Below are positions 40,375-51,676 of a stretch of 64,000 bases of DNA, piece after piece. The position numbers and the translations under genes are program-made. Origin of the DNA: Pantoea endophytica (GTDB taxonomy: Bacteria; Pseudomonadota; Gammaproteobacteria; Enterobacterales; Enterobacteriaceae); NCBI RefSeq assembly GCF_002858935.1, contig NZ_PJRT01000002.1:62001-126000 (forward strand), in the 5' to 3' direction. How positions within the stretch are numbered: position 1 is the first letter of the stretch; each line of letters starts with the position of its first letter. The notes under the pieces were generated by a model. It saw nothing but the letters and a program-made list of their open reading frames with translations, made no database searches and was not told the DNA's origin.

Positions 40375-41619
40375 TTACTGACCGCTGAGTACGCGGGCCG
40401 GATCGATACGGCTGGCGCGTCGTGCCGGATACCAGCTGGCAATCAGGCTCAGGACAATCGCGGTGGCCAGCACCGAAATCACATCAATCCAGTGCAGTTC
40501 GGACGGCAGGAAATCGATAAAGTAGATATCGCCCGCCAGCAGCTGATGCCCGGTCAGGTGCTCAAACACGCGCATCACCGGCGTGAGATTGAGCGCTACC
40601 AGCACGCCGACCACCACGCCGCTGACGCTGCCGAGCAGGCCCGCCAGCAAGCCGTACCAGATAAAGATGGCGCGGATCAAACCATCTTTGGCCCCCAGCG
40701 TGCGCAGTACCGCGATGTCGCTGCTCTTATCTTTCACCGCCATCACCAGCGTCGAGACGATGTTAAAGCAGGCCACGCCAATCACCAGCACCATGGCTAA
40801 ATACATAATGGCGCGAATCATCTGGATGTCACGGTACATGTAGCCGTAAGTGCCAATCCAGCTCTTGATGTAGACGTAAGAGTGCGTCACTTTACCGGCG
40901 TCATGTATCAACTTCTGCGCCTGGAACGGGTCATTCATCTTCAGCGCAATACCGCTGACGCTGTCGCCCATATCCAGATATTTCTGCGCATCGGCCAGCG
41001 GCACCAGCGCCAGGCTGTGATCGAGCATGCCGCTCAGTTGCAGCACGCCGCTGACCTGCAGACGAATACGTTTCGGCTGCAGCAGCTTATTCTCGCCATC
41101 ATTATTGGGGATCATGATGGTGATCCAGTCGCCCTGTTTCACGTTGAGCGATTTAGCGATGCCGCCACCCAGAATGATTTGCTGTTTACCAGCCGCGAAC
41201 TGCGACCATGCATCTCCGGCCACAAAGCTCGGCAAGGCGCTAAGACGCGCTTCCTGCTGCGGATCGACGCCTTTCACCTGCAGCGCCTGCAGCTTTGCGC
41301 CGCTCTCAATCAGCCCGGTGAAGTTGATATAGGGCGCTGCGGCGGCAATGCCGGCCACCTGCTCAATCGGCGCGATCATCGGTTGCCAGTTACGGAACGG
41401 CTGATTCACCGGCTCGATTTCACCGTGCGGTACCACCGCCAGAATGCGGTTATTCAGCTCACGCTCAAAGCCGTTCATGGCGCTCAGGCCGATGATCAGC
41501 ACCGCCACGCCCAGCGCAATGCCGATGGTGGAGATGATGGAGATCAGCGAGACCATGCCACCACGCCGCCGACCGCGGCTAAAACGCAGCCCGAGCAGCA
41601 GGGATAATGACGAAGCCAT
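40375..41619 (-). CDS. lolE: Lipoprotein-releasing ABC transporter permease LolE
   Basis: Inner-membrane subunit of the LolCDE complex, 414 residues. An N-terminal helix (about 25-48), a periplasmic domain (about 50-265) and three C-terminal helices form the MacB-like permease. It opens the site where outer-membrane lipoproteins enter before transfer to LolA. The start overlaps the lolD stop. The E. coli order lolC-lolD-lolE is kept, but nagK, which normally follows, is missing. Confidence 0.96.
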   Translation of the reverse strand: MASSLSLLLGLRFSRGRRRGGMVSLISIISTIGIALGVAVLIIGLSAMNGFERELNNRILAVVPHGEIEPVNQPFRNWQPMIAPIEQVAGIAAAAPYINFTGLIESGAKLQALQVKGVDPQQEARLSALPSFVAGDAWSQFAAGKQQIILGGGIAKSLNVKQGDWITIMIPNNDGENKLLQPKRIRLQVSGVLQLSGMLDHSLALVPLADAQKYLDMGDSVSGIALKMNDPFQAQKLIHDAGKVTHSYVYIKSWIGTYGYMYRDIQMIRAIMYLAMVLVIGVACFNIVSTLVMAVKDKSSDIAVLRTLGAKDGLIRAIFIWYGLLAGLLGSVSGVVVGVLVALNLTPVMRVFEHLTGHQLLAGDIYFIDFLPSELHWIDVISVLATAIVLSLIASWYPARRASRIDPARVLSGQ

Positions 41620-42320
41620 CAGATCACTCCCAGCGTCAGTTGGTCGCTCAGCTCACCGTCGCGCATCTCCATCTGGCGGCTCAGGCGTTTCGCCAGCTGC
41701 AGATCGTGCGTCACTACCAGAAAAGCGGTGCCCTGTTTAACGTTCAGCTCGCCGAGCAGTTCAAAAATCGCGTCGGCGTTGCGCGCATCGAGGTTACCGG
41801 TAGGTTCATCGGCCATCACCAGCCGCGGACGATTCACCAGCGCGCGGGCAATCGCCACACGCTGACGTTCACCGCCCGACAGTTCAGAAGGCCGATGCGC
41901 AGCACGTTTTTCCAGCCCGACCGCCGCCAGCATTTCACGCGCGCGTGATTCCGCTTCCGCTTTGCCAATTTTGCCAATCAGCAGCGGCATCGCCACGTTC
42001 TCCAGCGCGCTAAAATCCGGCAGCAGATGGTGGAACTGATAGATAAAGCCCAGCTCACGGTTGCGCAGCTCGGCTTTCGCGGCCGACGACATCGCATTCA
42101 GCGATTTACCATCAAAAATCACATCGCCTGACGTCGGCGCATCCAGGCCGCCGAGCAGATGCAGTAAGGTACTTTTACCCGAACCGGAGCTGCCGACAAT
42201 TGCCGTCAGTTCACCCGGCTGCAGGCTGAAAGCCACATTGCGCAGCACATCGGTCTGCACGCTGCCTTCCTGATAGCGTTTGCACAGGTCACGACACTGC
42301 AACAAAGGAGTATTACTCAT
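41619..42320 (-). CDS. lolD: Lipoprotein-releasing ABC transporter ATP-binding protein LolD
   Basis: ATPase of LolCDE. The ATG at 42320 gives 233 residues (same as E. coli) starting MSNTPLLQC, and overlaps the lolC stop by eight bases. Walker [10 protein letters not shown], the Lol-motif region around [18 protein letters not shown], signature [15 protein letters not shown] and Walker [13 protein letters not shown] are intact. Confidence 0.97.
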   Translation of the reverse strand: MSNTPLLQCRDLCKRYQEGSVQTDVLRNVAFSLQPGELTAIVGSSGSGKSTLLHLLGGLDAPTSGDVIFDGKSLNAMSSAAKAELRNRELGFIYQFHHLLPDFSALENVAMPLLIGKIGKAEAESRAREMLAAVGLEKRAAHRPSELSGGERQRVAIARALVNRPRLVMADEPTGNLDARNADAIFELLGELNVKQGTAFLVVTHDLQLAKRLSRQMEMRDGELSDQLTLGVI

Positions 42321-43512
42321 AACGTAAAGCCTCAGCGGGTTGGACGGCGGCAGCGCGCCACGACGGATAAAGGGTAGAAAGCAGCGCGACGGCCATTGAG
42401 ACCAGCGCAATGGTGATCACCTGCAACACATTGATGTCGACCGGCAGCGCCGCGCCATCAAGGAACAGACCAATCACCGGCATCAAGTTATTCAGCTGGC
42501 TGGCAAGCAGCACGCCAAGCACGGTGCCCAGCAGCGCGCCAATAATGCCCGCGCTGGCGCCCTGCACCATAAACACCGCGACAATCTGGCGGCGGGTTAA
42601 ACCCAGCGTTTGCAAAATGGCCACTTCGCCCTGCTTCTCCATGATCAGCAGGCCCAGCGAGGTAATGATATTAAAAGCCGCCACCGCGATGATCAGGCTC
42701 AGCAGCAGCCCCATCATGTTTTTTTCCATGCGTACCGCCTGGAACAGATCGCCTTTGCGTTCGCGCCAGTCTTTCCACGTCAGGCCCTCCGGCAGTTTCT
42801 GCTGGCTGAGCGCATCAACGCTTAACGGCTTATCCAGCCACAAACGCCAGCCGGTGATGTTGCCGAGCGGATAGCGCATCACGCGTGACGCATCCTGCTG
42901 ATTGACCAGAATTTGATAGCCATCCACTTCGCTGTTGGCGGCATAGGTGCCAGCCACAGTGAAAATACGCTGGCTCGGCAAACGTCCTACCGGCGTGAAC
43001 TGGCTGACCGATGGCACCATCAGACGCAGCTGATCGCCGCGCTTCACGCCCAGCTGTGCAGCCAGCTGTTCACCGAGGATGACGTTGTACTGGCCCGGCT
43101 GCAGCACGCTTTGTTGGGTGTTGACGAGGAATGGCGTCAGCGGATCCTGTTCGTCGGGATTGATGCCGAGCATCACGCCGACCGAGACGTTACGCGCGCT
43201 TTGTAGCACCACATCAGCGGTGGTCAGCGGTGCGATGCGCTTAACCCCTTGCAGTTGGAGATTATCGGCGGGCAACGCCTTCGGACTGATGCTGCCTTTT
43301 TCGCTGGTGATCAGCGCCTGCGGCATCAGGCCGAGGATATTGCCTTCCAGCTCGCGCTCAAAGCCATTCATCACCGACAACACGGTGACCAGCGCCAGCA
43401 CGCCGAGCGTGATGCCGATAGTTGAGAGCCAGGAGACGAAGCGACCAAAGCGGTCTGAGGCACGTCCACGCATGTAGCGTAAACCGATGAATAACGCGAC
43501 TGGTTGATACAT
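42313..43512 (-). CDS. lolC: Lipoprotein-releasing ABC transporter permease LolC
   Basis: Permease subunit of 399 residues that recruits LolA through its periplasmic hook. It has one N-terminal helix (about 22-45), a large periplasmic domain and three C-terminal helices ending [21 protein letters not shown]. First gene of the lol operon. About 230 bases separate it from the divergent small gene at 43742, room for promoters in both directions. Confidence 0.96.
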   Translation of the reverse strand: MYQPVALFIGLRYMRGRASDRFGRFVSWLSTIGITLGVLALVTVLSVMNGFERELEGNILGLMPQALITSEKGSISPKALPADNLQLQGVKRIAPLTTADVVLQSARNVSVGVMLGINPDEQDPLTPFLVNTQQSVLQPGQYNVILGEQLAAQLGVKRGDQLRLMVPSVSQFTPVGRLPSQRIFTVAGTYAANSEVDGYQILVNQQDASRVMRYPLGNITGWRLWLDKPLSVDALSQQKLPEGLTWKDWRERKGDLFQAVRMEKNMMGLLLSLIIAVAAFNIITSLGLLIMEKQGEVAILQTLGLTRRQIVAVFMVQGASAGIIGALLGTVLGVLLASQLNNLMPVIGLFLDGAALPVDINVLQVITIALVSMAVALLSTLYPSWRAAAVQPAEALRYE

Positions 43513-43741
43513 GAGATCCGTCTTGGCAGTTGCCTGAAAATAAGTAGTGGGATGATAAAGGAGGCGTCCCCTTTATGAAACCTCTAACCCTCTGAGTCTG
43601 CGGCAAAGTTGTGTCAAAAACCGTCCCAGCCAACGCTTATGCATAAAATTGCGACAAATTAATGATGTTATTTGTACGTTTATTCGTCATTGGCTGGCGT
43701 AGACTTAAAGGTGAATTACCGTAGGCGACGAGGAGTACACC

Positions 43742-43951
43742 ATGTTCAAGTTCCCCAAAAGCAGCATTGTTAAGCATAAATCGGGTGAAATTAAAGGCGA
43801 GATCGTCAACGTTTTTGAACAGGGAGATGCGCCAACCGGCTATTACGTGAAGTGGGACGACGGCAACCACAGCTACCATCTGGAGAAAGAGTTGTCCTGG
43901 GCCAATGTTGATCGTCCACGTATGCACTACACACAGCAATCGAGTAAGTAG
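43742..43951 (+). CDS. Small hypothetical protein
   Basis: Not recognised. A 69-residue soluble protein with no signal peptide. Alternating hydrophobic and charged residues (GEIVNVFEQG, YYVKWDDGNHSYHLEKEL) look like a small all-beta barrel, SH3- or Tudor-like. GAGGAGTACACC precedes the ATG, so translation is likely. It lies between divergent lolC and mfd, where E. coli carries ycfT instead. Confidence 0.65.
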   Translation: MFKFPKSSIVKHKSGEIKGEIVNVFEQGDAPTGYYVKWDDGNHSYHLEKELSWANVDRPRMHYTQQSSK

Positions 43952-44055
43952 CTCAACCGGCAAAAGTGTGAGAAATCGCACTACGACAGATGATCCTCAG
44001 GGCGGATTATGGAATGATGACGCCCTGTAATCCAAGGAGAGAATGTCGAGATCCC

Positions 44056-47000
44056 ATGTCGGAACAGAGTCGTTATACCCTGCCAGTCAAAGCCGGCGAC
44101 CATCGCCAGCTCGGCCAGCTCGTCGGCGCCGCACAAGCGCTTGAGTGCGCCAGCATCACCGAACGCCACAGCGGTCCGGTGTTGATGATTACCCCGGATA
44201 TGCAATCTGCCCTGCGTCTGCAGGAGGAGATTCGCCAGTTCACCGATCTGCCGGTCACCCATCTCGCTGACTGGGAAACGCTGCCCTACGACAGCTTCTC
44301 GCCGCATCAGGACATCATCTCAGCTCGCCTCTCCACGCTGTATCAACTGCCCAACTTAACGCGCGGTATGCTGATTATGCCGGTCAACACGCTGATGCAG
44401 CGCGTATGTCCGCACAGCTTCCTGCACGGCCATGCGCTGGTGATGCAGCAAGGGCAAAAGCTGTCGCGCGATGCGCTGCGCGATCAGCTGGAGCAGGCCG
44501 GTTATCGCCACGTCGATCAGGTGATGGAGCACGGTGAATACGCCACGCGCGGTGCGCTGCTCGATCTGTTCCCGATGGGCAGCGACCAACCTTATCGCAT
44601 CGACTTCTTTGACGATGAGATCGACAGCCTGCGCCTGTTTGATGTCGATACGCAGCGCACGCTGGAGGCAGTCAACGCCATCAACCTGTTGCCGGCGCAT
44701 GAATTCCCCACGGATAAAGCCGCCATCGAGCTGTTCCGCAGCCGCTGGCGCGAAACCTTTGACGTACGGCGCGAGCCGGAGCATGTCTATCAGCAGGTGA
44801 GCAAAGGCACGCTGCCCGCCGGTATCGAATACTGGCAGCCGCTGTTCTTTGAGCAGGCGTTGCCGACGCTGTTCAGCTATCTGCCCGCCAATACGCTGCT
44901 GCTCAATAGCGGCGATTTGCTGGCCAGCGCCGAGCGCTTCTGGCTTGACGCCAACGCGCGCTTTGAGAATCGCCGTATCGATCCGATGCGCCCGCTGCTG
45001 GAGCCGGTCACGCTGTGGCTGCGTCCCGACACGCTGATGAGCGAACTGAAAGCCTGGCCGCGCATGCAGTTAAGCAGCGAGACGCTGCCGGAAAAAGCAG
45101 CGAATACCAATCTCGGTTATCAGCCGCTGCCGGAATTGACGGTGCAGGCGCAGGCCAAAGCGCCACTCGATCTGCTGCGTCAGTTCCTTGAACAATTCAG
45201 CGGTCAGGTGATTTTCTCGGTTGAGAGTGAAGGCCGGCGTGAAAGCCTGCAAGAACTGTTGGCGCGCATTAAACTGCGTCCACAGGCTATCGATCACTTT
45301 GATCAGGCCGCCAATCAGCCGCTTAGCCTGATGATTGGCGCCAGCGAGCGCGGCTTTATCGATACGCAACGCCAGCTGGCGTTGATTTGCGAAAGCGATC
45401 TGCTTGGCGAGCGCGTCAGTCGTCGTCGCCAGGATAATCGCCGCACCATCAATCCTGATGTGCTGATCCGCAACCTCGCCGAGCTGCATCCTGGCCAGCC
45501 GGTGGTGCATCTGGAGCACGGCGTTGGGCGTTATATCGGCCTGACCACGCTGGAAGCCGGCGGCATCGTCGCTGAATATCTGATGCTCTCCTATGCGGGC
45601 GACGCCAAGCTGTACGTGCCGGTTTCATCACTGCATCTGATTAGCCGCTATGCCGGTGGCGCGGATGAAAACGCGCCGCTGCATAAACTTGGCAGCGATG
45701 CCTGGTCACGCGCGCGGCAGAAAGCTGCTGAGAAAGTGCGCGACGTGGCGGCAGAGCTGCTGGATATTTACGCTCAGCGCGCAGCCAAAACCGGCTTTGC
45801 CTTTAAGCACGATCGCGATCAGTATCAGCTGTTCTGCGAAGGCTTCCCGTTTGAAACCACGCCGGATCAAGGCCAGGCGATCAACGCGGTGCTGAGCGAC
45901 ATGTGTCAGCCGCTGGCGATGGATCGTCTGGTGTGTGGCGACGTCGGCTTTGGTAAAACCGAAGTGGCGATGCGCGCTGCGTTTCTGGCGGTTGAGAACG
46001 CCAAACAGGTCGCGGTGCTGGTGCCCACCACGCTGCTGGCGCAGCAGCATTACGACAACTTTCGCGATCGTTTCGCTAACTGGCCGGTGCGCATTGAGAT
46101 GCTGTCGCGCTTCCGCACCGCCAAAGAACAGAGTCAGGTGCTGGAACAGGCGCGCGAGGGCAAAGTCGATATTCTGATTGGCACCCATAAGCTGCTGTCG
46201 AGCGACCTGAAGTGGCACGATCTCGGCCTGCTAATTGTCGATGAAGAGCACCGCTTTGGCGTGCGTCATAAAGAGCGGATCAAGGCGATGCGCGCCGATG
46301 TCGATATCCTGACGCTCACCGCCACGCCGATTCCGCGCACCCTGAATATGGCGATGAGCGGCATGCGCGATCTGTCGATTATTGCCACGCCACCGGCACG
46401 ACGCATGGCGGTGAAAACCTTTGTGCGTGAGTACGACAGCCTGGTGGTGCGCGAGGCAATCCTGCGTGAAGTGCTGCGCGGCGGCCAGGTTTACTATCTC
46501 TACAATGACGTGGAAAACATCGAGAAAGCGGCGCAGCGATTGGCCGATCTGGTGCCGGAAGCGCGCATTGCCATTGGTCACGGTCAGATGCGCGAACGCG
46601 ATCTGGAGCGGGTGATGAATGATTTCCACCATCAGCGCTTTAACGTGCTGGTGTGTACCACCATCATCGAAACCGGTATCGACGTACCCAGCGCCAACAC
46701 CATTATCATCGAACGCGCCGACCACTTTGGTCTGGCGCAGCTGCATCAGCTGCGTGGCCGCGTGGGACGTTCGCACCATCAGGCCTATGCGTGGCTGCTG
46801 ACGCCGCATCCAAAAGCGATGACCACTGATGCGCAAAAACGTCTGGAAGCTATCGCGTCGTTGGAAGATCTTGGCGCCGGTTTTGCGCTGGCAACCCACG
46901 ATCTGGAGATTCGCGGCGCGGGTGAGCTGCTCGGCGAAGATCAGAGCGGCCAGATGGAAACCATCGGCTTCACGCTGTATATGGAACTGCTGGAGAACGC

Positions 47001-47499
47001 GGTCGATGCGCTGAAGGCGGGCCGCGAGCCGTCGCTGGAAGATCTCACCAGCAATCAAACCGAAATTGAACTGCGTATGCCTGCCCTGCTGCCAGATGAT
47101 TTTATCCCGGATGTGAATACTCGCTTGTCGCTCTACAAGCGCGTGGCCAGCGCCGCCGATGAGCAGGATTTGGCGGAACTGAAGGTGGAGATGATTGACC
47201 GCTTCGGCAAGCTGCCGGATGCAGCGCGTAATCTGCTGGATGTTGCCGGGCTGCGTTTAGTGGCACGCGAGTTGGGGATTCGTAAGATTGAAGCCAGCGA
47301 CAAAGGCGGATTCTTCGAGTTTGCGCCGCAGAATCGGGTTAATCCGGGCTGGCTGATTGGCCTGCTGCAGAAAGATCCTCAGCAATGGAAGCTGGATGGC
47401 CCAACGCGATTGAAGTTCACCCGCGATATGGCGGACCGGAAAATACGTATGGAGTGGGTGCAGGGATTTGTCAGCGAGCTGGCGAAAAACCGGGTTTAG
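44056..47499 (+). CDS. mfd: Transcription-repair coupling factor
   Basis: Translocase of 1147 residues (E. coli 1148) that removes RNA polymerase stalled at DNA damage and recruits UvrA. The ATG at 44056 begins MSEQSRYTLPVKAG like E. coli Mfd. In order: UvrB-homology domains (1-340), RNA-polymerase interaction domain (about 475-550, VVHLEHGVGRY), RecG-like helicase with Walker A GDVGFGKTE and DEEH box (IVDEEHRFG), the TRG motif region, and the C-terminal autoinhibitory domain. A REP element and a terminator follow. Confidence 0.98.
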   Translation: MSEQSRYTLPVKAGDHRQLGQLVGAAQALECASITERHSGPVLMITPDMQSALRLQEEIRQFTDLPVTHLADWETLPYDSFSPHQDIISARLSTLYQLPNLTRGMLIMPVNTLMQRVCPHSFLHGHALVMQQGQKLSRDALRDQLEQAGYRHVDQVMEHGEYATRGALLDLFPMGSDQPYRIDFFDDEIDSLRLFDVDTQRTLEAVNAINLLPAHEFPTDKAAIELFRSRWRETFDVRREPEHVYQQVSKGTLPAGIEYWQPLFFEQALPTLFSYLPANTLLLNSGDLLASAERFWLDANARFENRRIDPMRPLLEPVTLWLRPDTLMSELKAWPRMQLSSETLPEKAANTNLGYQPLPELTVQAQAKAPLDLLRQFLEQFSGQVIFSVESEGRRESLQELLARIKLRPQAIDHFDQAANQPLSLMIGASERGFIDTQRQLALICESDLLGERVSRRRQDNRRTINPDVLIRNLAELHPGQPVVHLEHGVGRYIGLTTLEAGGIVAEYLMLSYAGDAKLYVPVSSLHLISRYAGGADENAPLHKLGSDAWSRARQKAAEKVRDVAAELLDIYAQRAAKTGFAFKHDRDQYQLFCEGFPFETTPDQGQAINAVLSDMCQPLAMDRLVCGDVGFGKTEVAMRAAFLAVENAKQVAVLVPTTLLAQQHYDNFRDRFANWPVRIEMLSRFRTAKEQSQVLEQAREGKVDILIGTHKLLSSDLKWHDLGLLIVDEEHRFGVRHKERIKAMRADVDILTLTATPIPRTLNMAMSGMRDLSIIATPPARRMAVKTFVREYDSLVVREAILREVLRGGQVYYLYNDVENIEKAAQRLADLVPEARIAIGHGQMRERDLERVMNDFHHQRFNVLVCTTIIETGIDVPSANTIIIERADHFGLAQLHQLRGRVGRSHHQAYAWLLTPHPKAMTTDAQKRLEAIASLEDLGAGFALATHDLEIRGAGELLGEDQSGQMETIGFTLYMELLENAVDALKAGREPSLEDLTSNQTEIELRMPALLPDDFIPDVNTRLSLYKRVASAADEQDLAELKVEMIDRFGKLPDAARNLLDVAGLRLVARELGIRKIEASDKGGFFEFAPQNRVNPGWLIGLLQKDPQQWKLDGPTRLKFTRDMADRKIRMEWVQGFVSELAKNRV

Positions 47500-47517
47500 T
47501 GGATATCCGCACGGAAT

Positions 47518-47591
47518 CGTAGCGGCGCGATTCATCGCGCGCCTTTGACTCCGTGCGCCATTGATGATGCGCAACAAATTGCGCCGCTACG
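47518..47591. repeat. REP-like palindrome, copy 4
   Basis: The left arm CGTAGCGGCGCGATTCATCG (from 47518) and right arm ending AATTGCGCCGCTACG (47591) pair imperfectly over about 23 bases. Same family as copies at 2671, 6246 and 15008. It lies 19 bases after the mfd stop. Confidence 0.85.
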
Positions 47592-47620
47592 AATCCATGC
47601 GCGTTGAGGATCTCACACAT

Positions 47621-47647
47621 AAAAAAAGCGCCTTGCGGCGCTTTTTT
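47621..47647. terminator. Bidirectional terminator between mfd and ycfJ
   Basis: An A-run plus AGCGCC pairs with GGCGCT plus a T-run around TTGC. Perfect symmetry suits the convergent genes. Confidence 0.92.
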
Positions 47648-47679
47648 CGTTACTGCTGCTGTGATGCATCTTTGCCCAA

Positions 47680-48222
47680 TTAAGCCTGATTTGAATTCAG
47701 GATCAGCTGACCATTACGGTCGAGCGGAATGCGGGTACCAGGGTCGTTTTCCATGCGGATTTTGCCCTGCTGGTCGCCTATTTTATAGGTCACGTCATAA
47801 CCCAGCATTTTTTCCTGTTTGTCATATACCGTTTTGCAACGCTGCTCGTTGGTGGTGTACGTGTCGCGATCCTGCAGCGCACCCTGCACCTGATTACCAC
47901 CGTAACCGCCAGCTAACGCGCCCGCTACCGTAGCCACATCGCGTCCGCGTCCGCCACCAAACTGATGGCCCAACACGCCGCCGGCTACCGCGCCCAGCAC
48001 CGAACCGGCAATGCGATTCTCATCCTGGACCGCACGACGATGGGTCAGCGTCACATTGCGACACTCCTGTCGCGGCTGCTTGATGCTCTCTTTAATCGGC
48101 GTCGCCGACAGAACTTGTGCAAACTGCGGGCCGCGATCGAAAACATCCATGCTGGCGACTGCGGCAACACCTAACGCTGCTGCCACGCCGATACCGATAC
48201 CCGCTAACATTGATTTATTCAC
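47680..48222 (-). CDS. ycfJ: Glycine-zipper 2TM outer-membrane-type protein YcfJ
   Basis: Envelope protein of unknown role, 180 residues (E. coli 179). The start is the GTG at 48222, behind a full AGGAGGATATTCCT, giving MNKSMLAGIGIGVAAALG as in E. coli; an upstream in-frame start would add 56 unrelated residues. After a hydrophobic N-terminus comes a glycine-zipper domain (GSVLGAVAGGVLGHQFGGGR and ALAGGYGGNQVQG), the Rickettsia 17-kDa-antigen type fold. The E. coli genes bhsA, comR and ldtC that lie near it are absent here. Confidence 0.92.
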   Translation of the reverse strand: MNKSMLAGIGIGVAAALGVAAVASMDVFDRGPQFAQVLSATPIKESIKQPRQECRNVTLTHRRAVQDENRIAGSVLGAVAGGVLGHQFGGGRGRDVATVAGALAGGYGGNQVQGALQDRDTYTTNEQRCKTVYDKQEKMLGYDVTYKIGDQQGKIRMENDPGTRIPLDRNGQLILNSNQA

Positions 48223-48518
48223 AGGAATATCCTCCTGAAGGTTGTTACCGCGCATTCCTGCCGCTACCCAATCCTGGGTAACCGAGGCATAACCGGCGTG
48301 CGCGCCGCGCCGTGTTTGTTGGTGATAAGTTTTACAGATGGACCGTAATTGCAACATCAGATTAATGGAGGAAACGCAGCGGAAACCCATCAGGGCCAGC
48401 TTTTAGGAGAGTTCTGAGAGCGGGTGAAATAGTGCCGTAACCTTAAGCTGAAAGTGCAGTTTTCAGCGGGTTACGGCAGCTGGTGTGGCGTAGGGCGGCA
48501 TTCACCGTCCGAAAATTA

Positions 48519-49823
48519 TTAGTGCAGCTTGAGGCGCGGACGCAGGACGCGGTTAAGACTGCCGACCAGCATCATAAGACCGGTCTTGAAGTATCCGTGG
48601 AGCGCAATCTGGTGCATACGATATAGAGAGATGTAGACAAAACGCGCAATGCGCCCTTCCACCATCATCGATCCGCGCATCAGGTTACCCATCAAACTGC
48701 CGACGGTGCTGAAGCGCGATAGCGACACCAGCGAACCGTGATCTTTATAAACATAGGCTTTCAACGGTTTGTCTTTACGCTGTGCAAGGATGTTCTCCAG
48801 CGCGCGCGACGCCATTTGATGCGCTGACTGCGCGCGCGGCGGTACAAATCCGCCCCCCGGCAGCGCACAGGAGGCGCAATCACCAATGGCGTAGATGTCG
48901 TCATCCAGCGTGGTTTGCAGCGTCTCTTTTACCACCAGCTGATTAATGCGGTTGGTTTCCAGACCGCCAATCTCTTTCAGGAAGTCTGGCGCCTTGATAC
49001 CGGCCGCCCACACCATCAGATCGGCATCAATGAATTCGCCGCCTTTGGTATTCAAGCCATTTTCGGTGGCGCTGGTGACCATGGTTTGCGTCAACACGCG
49101 TACGCCAAGTTTGGTCAGCTCCTGATGCGCCGCCGCCGAGATACGCGGTGGCAGCGCCGGCAGAATGCGTTCACCGGCTTCCACCAGCGTGACGTTCAGC
49201 GAGCTGCTATCCAGACCTTTGTAGCCGTAGCTGTGCAGCTGTTTCACCGCGTTATACAGCTCTGCAGAGAGTTCCACGCCGGTGGCGCCGCCGCCGACAA
49301 TGGCGATGTTGACTTTTTCCAGGCTGCCTTCGCTTGCCGAGAAACGCAGGAACAGGTTGAGCATTTCGTTGTGGAAACGACGCGCCTGATGCGGGTTGTC
49401 GAGAAAGATGCAGTGATCTTTTACGCCCGGCGTGCCGAAGTCATTTGAGGTGCTGCCAAGCGCAATGACCAGGCGGTCGTAGGCCAGCTCACGCTGCGGC
49501 ACTAACAGTGCGCCTTCCGCATCGCGGATTTCGGCCAGCTCAAGGGTTTTGTTTTCACGATTGATTTGCGTCAGCGATCCCAGCTGGAACTGGAAGCCGT
49601 GATTACGCGCGTGCGCCAGATAGCTCAGCGCATCAATCCCTTCGTCCATGGAACCGGTTGCCACTTCATGCAGCAGCGGTTTCCACAGATGACTGTGGTT
49701 ACGATCGACCAGGATGATCTCGGCTTTCTTCTTGCGTCCCAGCTTGTGACCGAGCTGCGTTGCCAGCTCTAAGCCGCCAGCACCACCGCCGATGATAACG
49801 ATTTTTTCCATAGATGTAGTCAA
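48519..49823 (-). CDS. ndh: NADH dehydrogenase II (NDH-2)
   Basis: Single-subunit, non-proton-pumping NADH:quinone oxidoreductase on the inner membrane. A TTG start at 49823, behind GAGGGGG, gives MTTSMEKIV and 434 residues, exactly the E. coli length; E. coli ndh also uses TTG. FAD-binding [14 protein letters not shown] and NADH-binding [14 protein letters not shown] dinucleotide folds, and [10 protein letters not shown] near 305, are intact. The C-terminal region binds the membrane. An FNR-consensus site upstream (49958) supports anaerobic repression, as in E. coli. Confidence 0.97.
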   Translation of the reverse strand: MTTSMEKIVIIGGGAGGLELATQLGHKLGRKKKAEIILVDRNHSHLWKPLLHEVATGSMDEGIDALSYLAHARNHGFQFQLGSLTQINRENKTLELAEIRDAEGALLVPQRELAYDRLVIALGSTSNDFGTPGVKDHCIFLDNPHQARRFHNEMLNLFLRFSASEGSLEKVNIAIVGGGATGVELSAELYNAVKQLHSYGYKGLDSSSLNVTLVEAGERILPALPPRISAAAHQELTKLGVRVLTQTMVTSATENGLNTKGGEFIDADLMVWAAGIKAPDFLKEIGGLETNRINQLVVKETLQTTLDDDIYAIGDCASCALPGGGFVPPRAQSAHQMASRALENILAQRKDKPLKAYVYKDHGSLVSLSRFSTVGSLMGNLMRGSMMVEGRIARFVYISLYRMHQIALHGYFKTGLMMLVGSLNRVLRPRLKLH

Positions 49824-49957
49824 CAAAGACCCCCTCAAAGTTGTAAACCAATAGTTAATTAATGGTTAATAAAAACCTTAATAAACATAGGGTTGGCGAC
49901 GTTAAATCGCGAGCTGAGGGCAGAATATCACGGCGTCAGAGACATCACATAAGAAAA

Positions 49958-49971
49958 TTGATGTACATCAA
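49958..49971. promoter_or_regulatory. Perfect FNR box upstream of ndh
   Basis: TTGATGTACATCAA equals the FNR consensus TTGAT-N4-ATCAA. It lies 134 bases before the ndh start in a 212-base gap. FNR represses ndh in E. coli. Confidence 0.85.
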
Positions 49972-50035
49972 TCTTTCAGCTGCATTATCAGAATGTTACA
50001 CATTTTATGCGCCGCATCACACGGCGCGCGGACGG

Positions 50036-50578
50036 TCAGGCGAGGAGTTTGAAGGATTTGATGCGCTGCAAATGCGGCGCGATGTTCTTGAATTTGTGGC
50101 TGGCTGCGTCATCCCAGATGATTTCATAGAACGGCTGCAGGTACGTCGCGCTGCGCTGATTATCCAGCGCTTCGTCCTGACGAGACAAAATCGCCAGACA
50201 CTTTTCGCGGTTCTTTTCCCGGAAATCGTTGACGCACTTGGTAGCAATATCGAGATACTCTTCCGGGCGATCGATTTTGCCTTCCATGTTCTCAAACGGG
50301 AACAGATTTGGATTGAAGATCACCTGACGCATGCCGCACAGGAAGCCAATGCGTTCGGCCCAATAACCGCCCAGCCCAACCCCGCAAATCAGCGGATGCG
50401 CATCGTCGCCCTGTTGCAGCAGCTTGTCGCACTCTTTCAGCAGAAACTGCATGTCGTGTTTGGGATGGCGGGTGCTGTAGCTGACTAATCTGACGTCCGG
50501 GTCAATAAACTGCAGCTGCAGCACCTTTTCATGGTTGCCCGGACTGTTGGAATCAAAACCGTGCAGATAGATGATCAT
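50036..50578 (-). CDS. ycfP: YcfP family alpha/beta-hydrolase-like protein
   Basis: Protein of 180 residues in the UPF0227 family, starting [14 protein letters not shown]. The fold resembles an esterase, but the position of the nucleophile elbow reads GVGLGG, with Gly where Ser is usual, so ordinary serine-esterase activity is doubtful. Function is unknown. It closes the hinT-ycfL-lpoB-thiK-nagZ-ycfP run, conserved with E. coli. Confidence 0.94.
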   Translation of the reverse strand: MIIYLHGFDSNSPGNHEKVLQLQFIDPDVRLVSYSTRHPKHDMQFLLKECDKLLQQGDDAHPLICGVGLGGYWAERIGFLCGMRQVIFNPNLFPFENMEGKIDRPEEYLDIATKCVNDFREKNREKCLAILSRQDEALDNQRSATYLQPFYEIIWDDAASHKFKNIAPHLQRIKSFKLLA

Positions 50579-50617
50579 GATTATCCTCAGCGTGGAGTGA
50601 AATCCGGGCAGCGATGC

Positions 50618-51661
50618 TTATCTGCCCGAGGCTTTGTGCGCCAGCCAGCGCTCTTGCAACGCGCTTAACTGACGCTGATTTTGCCGCCAGCGCTCGCTTG
50701 CCAGCAGGCTTTGACGGGTAAAACGCCCTTGATGGTATAACTGCGTCACGCGCTCTGCCCCGATCGGCGTCAAGTTATCCAGCACGCTCACCGCGCCCGC
50801 GCGTTGATTGCACATCAGGATCATATCGCAACCGGCATTCAGCGACTGCTGCGCGCGTTCGGCGTAGCTGCCCATCACCGCGGCACCTTCCATCGACAGA
50901 TCGTCGGAGAAAATCACGCCGTTAAAGCTGAGCTCCTGGCGCAATACGGTTTGCAGCCAATACGGCGAACCGCTGGCAGGCAACGGATCTACCTCAGTAT
51001 AGATAACGTGCGCCGGCATCACCGCATCAAGAAGCTGCTCGTCGATCAACTGCTTAAAGATCGCCATGTCATGCTGACGCAGCGTGGCGGCATCGCGGTT
51101 GTCGCGCGGCGTCTCTTTATGCGAATCGGCACTGACCGCACCGTGACCGGGGAAGTGTTTGCCGGTAGTTTTCATGCCGGCTTCATGCATGCCGTTGATA
51201 AAACGTCGCGCGACCTGTAGGGCGATGGCCGGATCTTCATGGAATGAACGATCGCCGATCGCCGCGCTGATGTGGCCAATATCGAGCACCGGCGCGAAAC
51301 TGATGTCGATGTCCATGGCGATCATTTCCGACGCCATCTGCCAGCCCGCCTGCTGCGCCAGTTCACCCGCGCTATTGAGATCGTGCAGCGCGGCGAAGGA
51401 TTGCATCGCCGGCAGCTGCGTGAAGCCGTCGCGGAAACGCTGCACGCGACCGCCTTCCTGATCCACCGCCACCACCAGACGATTGCGTGAAGCCGCGCGA
51501 ATCTGGCGCACCAGCTCTGCTAACTGCTCAACGTCGTGGAAGTTGCGGGCAAACAGAATCAGCCCGCCCACCAGCGGATGCTGCAGAATTTCGCGTTCTT
51601 CGGCGTCCAGCTCATAGCTTTCGACGTCAAGCATCAGCGGTCCGGGTGTGTTCATGGTCAT
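50618..51661 (-). CDS. nagZ: Beta-N-acetylhexosaminidase (muropeptide recycling)
   Basis: Cytoplasmic GH3 enzyme that removes GlcNAc from anhydro-muropeptides during cell-wall recycling. The product is 347 residues. It shows [17 protein letters not shown], the [14 protein letters not shown] loop with the acid/base His/Asp pair, and the nucleophile Asp in [14 protein letters not shown] precedes the ATG at 51661. The immediate upstream neighbour is thiK. Confidence 0.97.
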   Translation of the reverse strand: MTMNTPGPLMLDVESYELDAEEREILQHPLVGGLILFARNFHDVEQLAELVRQIRAASRNRLVVAVDQEGGRVQRFRDGFTQLPAMQSFAALHDLNSAGELAQQAGWQMASEMIAMDIDISFAPVLDIGHISAAIGDRSFHEDPAIALQVARRFINGMHEAGMKTTGKHFPGHGAVSADSHKETPRDNRDAATLRQHDMAIFKQLIDEQLLDAVMPAHVIYTEVDPLPASGSPYWLQTVLRQELSFNGVIFSDDLSMEGAAVMGSYAERAQQSLNAGCDMILMCNQRAGAVSVLDNLTPIGAERVTQLYHQGRFTRQSLLASERWRQNQRQLSALQERWLAHKASGR

Positions 51662-51676
51662 GATTAAAATCCTGGG

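Noticed and set aside
46231..47058. Long open frame on the minus strand (275 codons)
   Set aside because: Entirely antisense to the mfd helicase domain; composition typical of a shadow frame.
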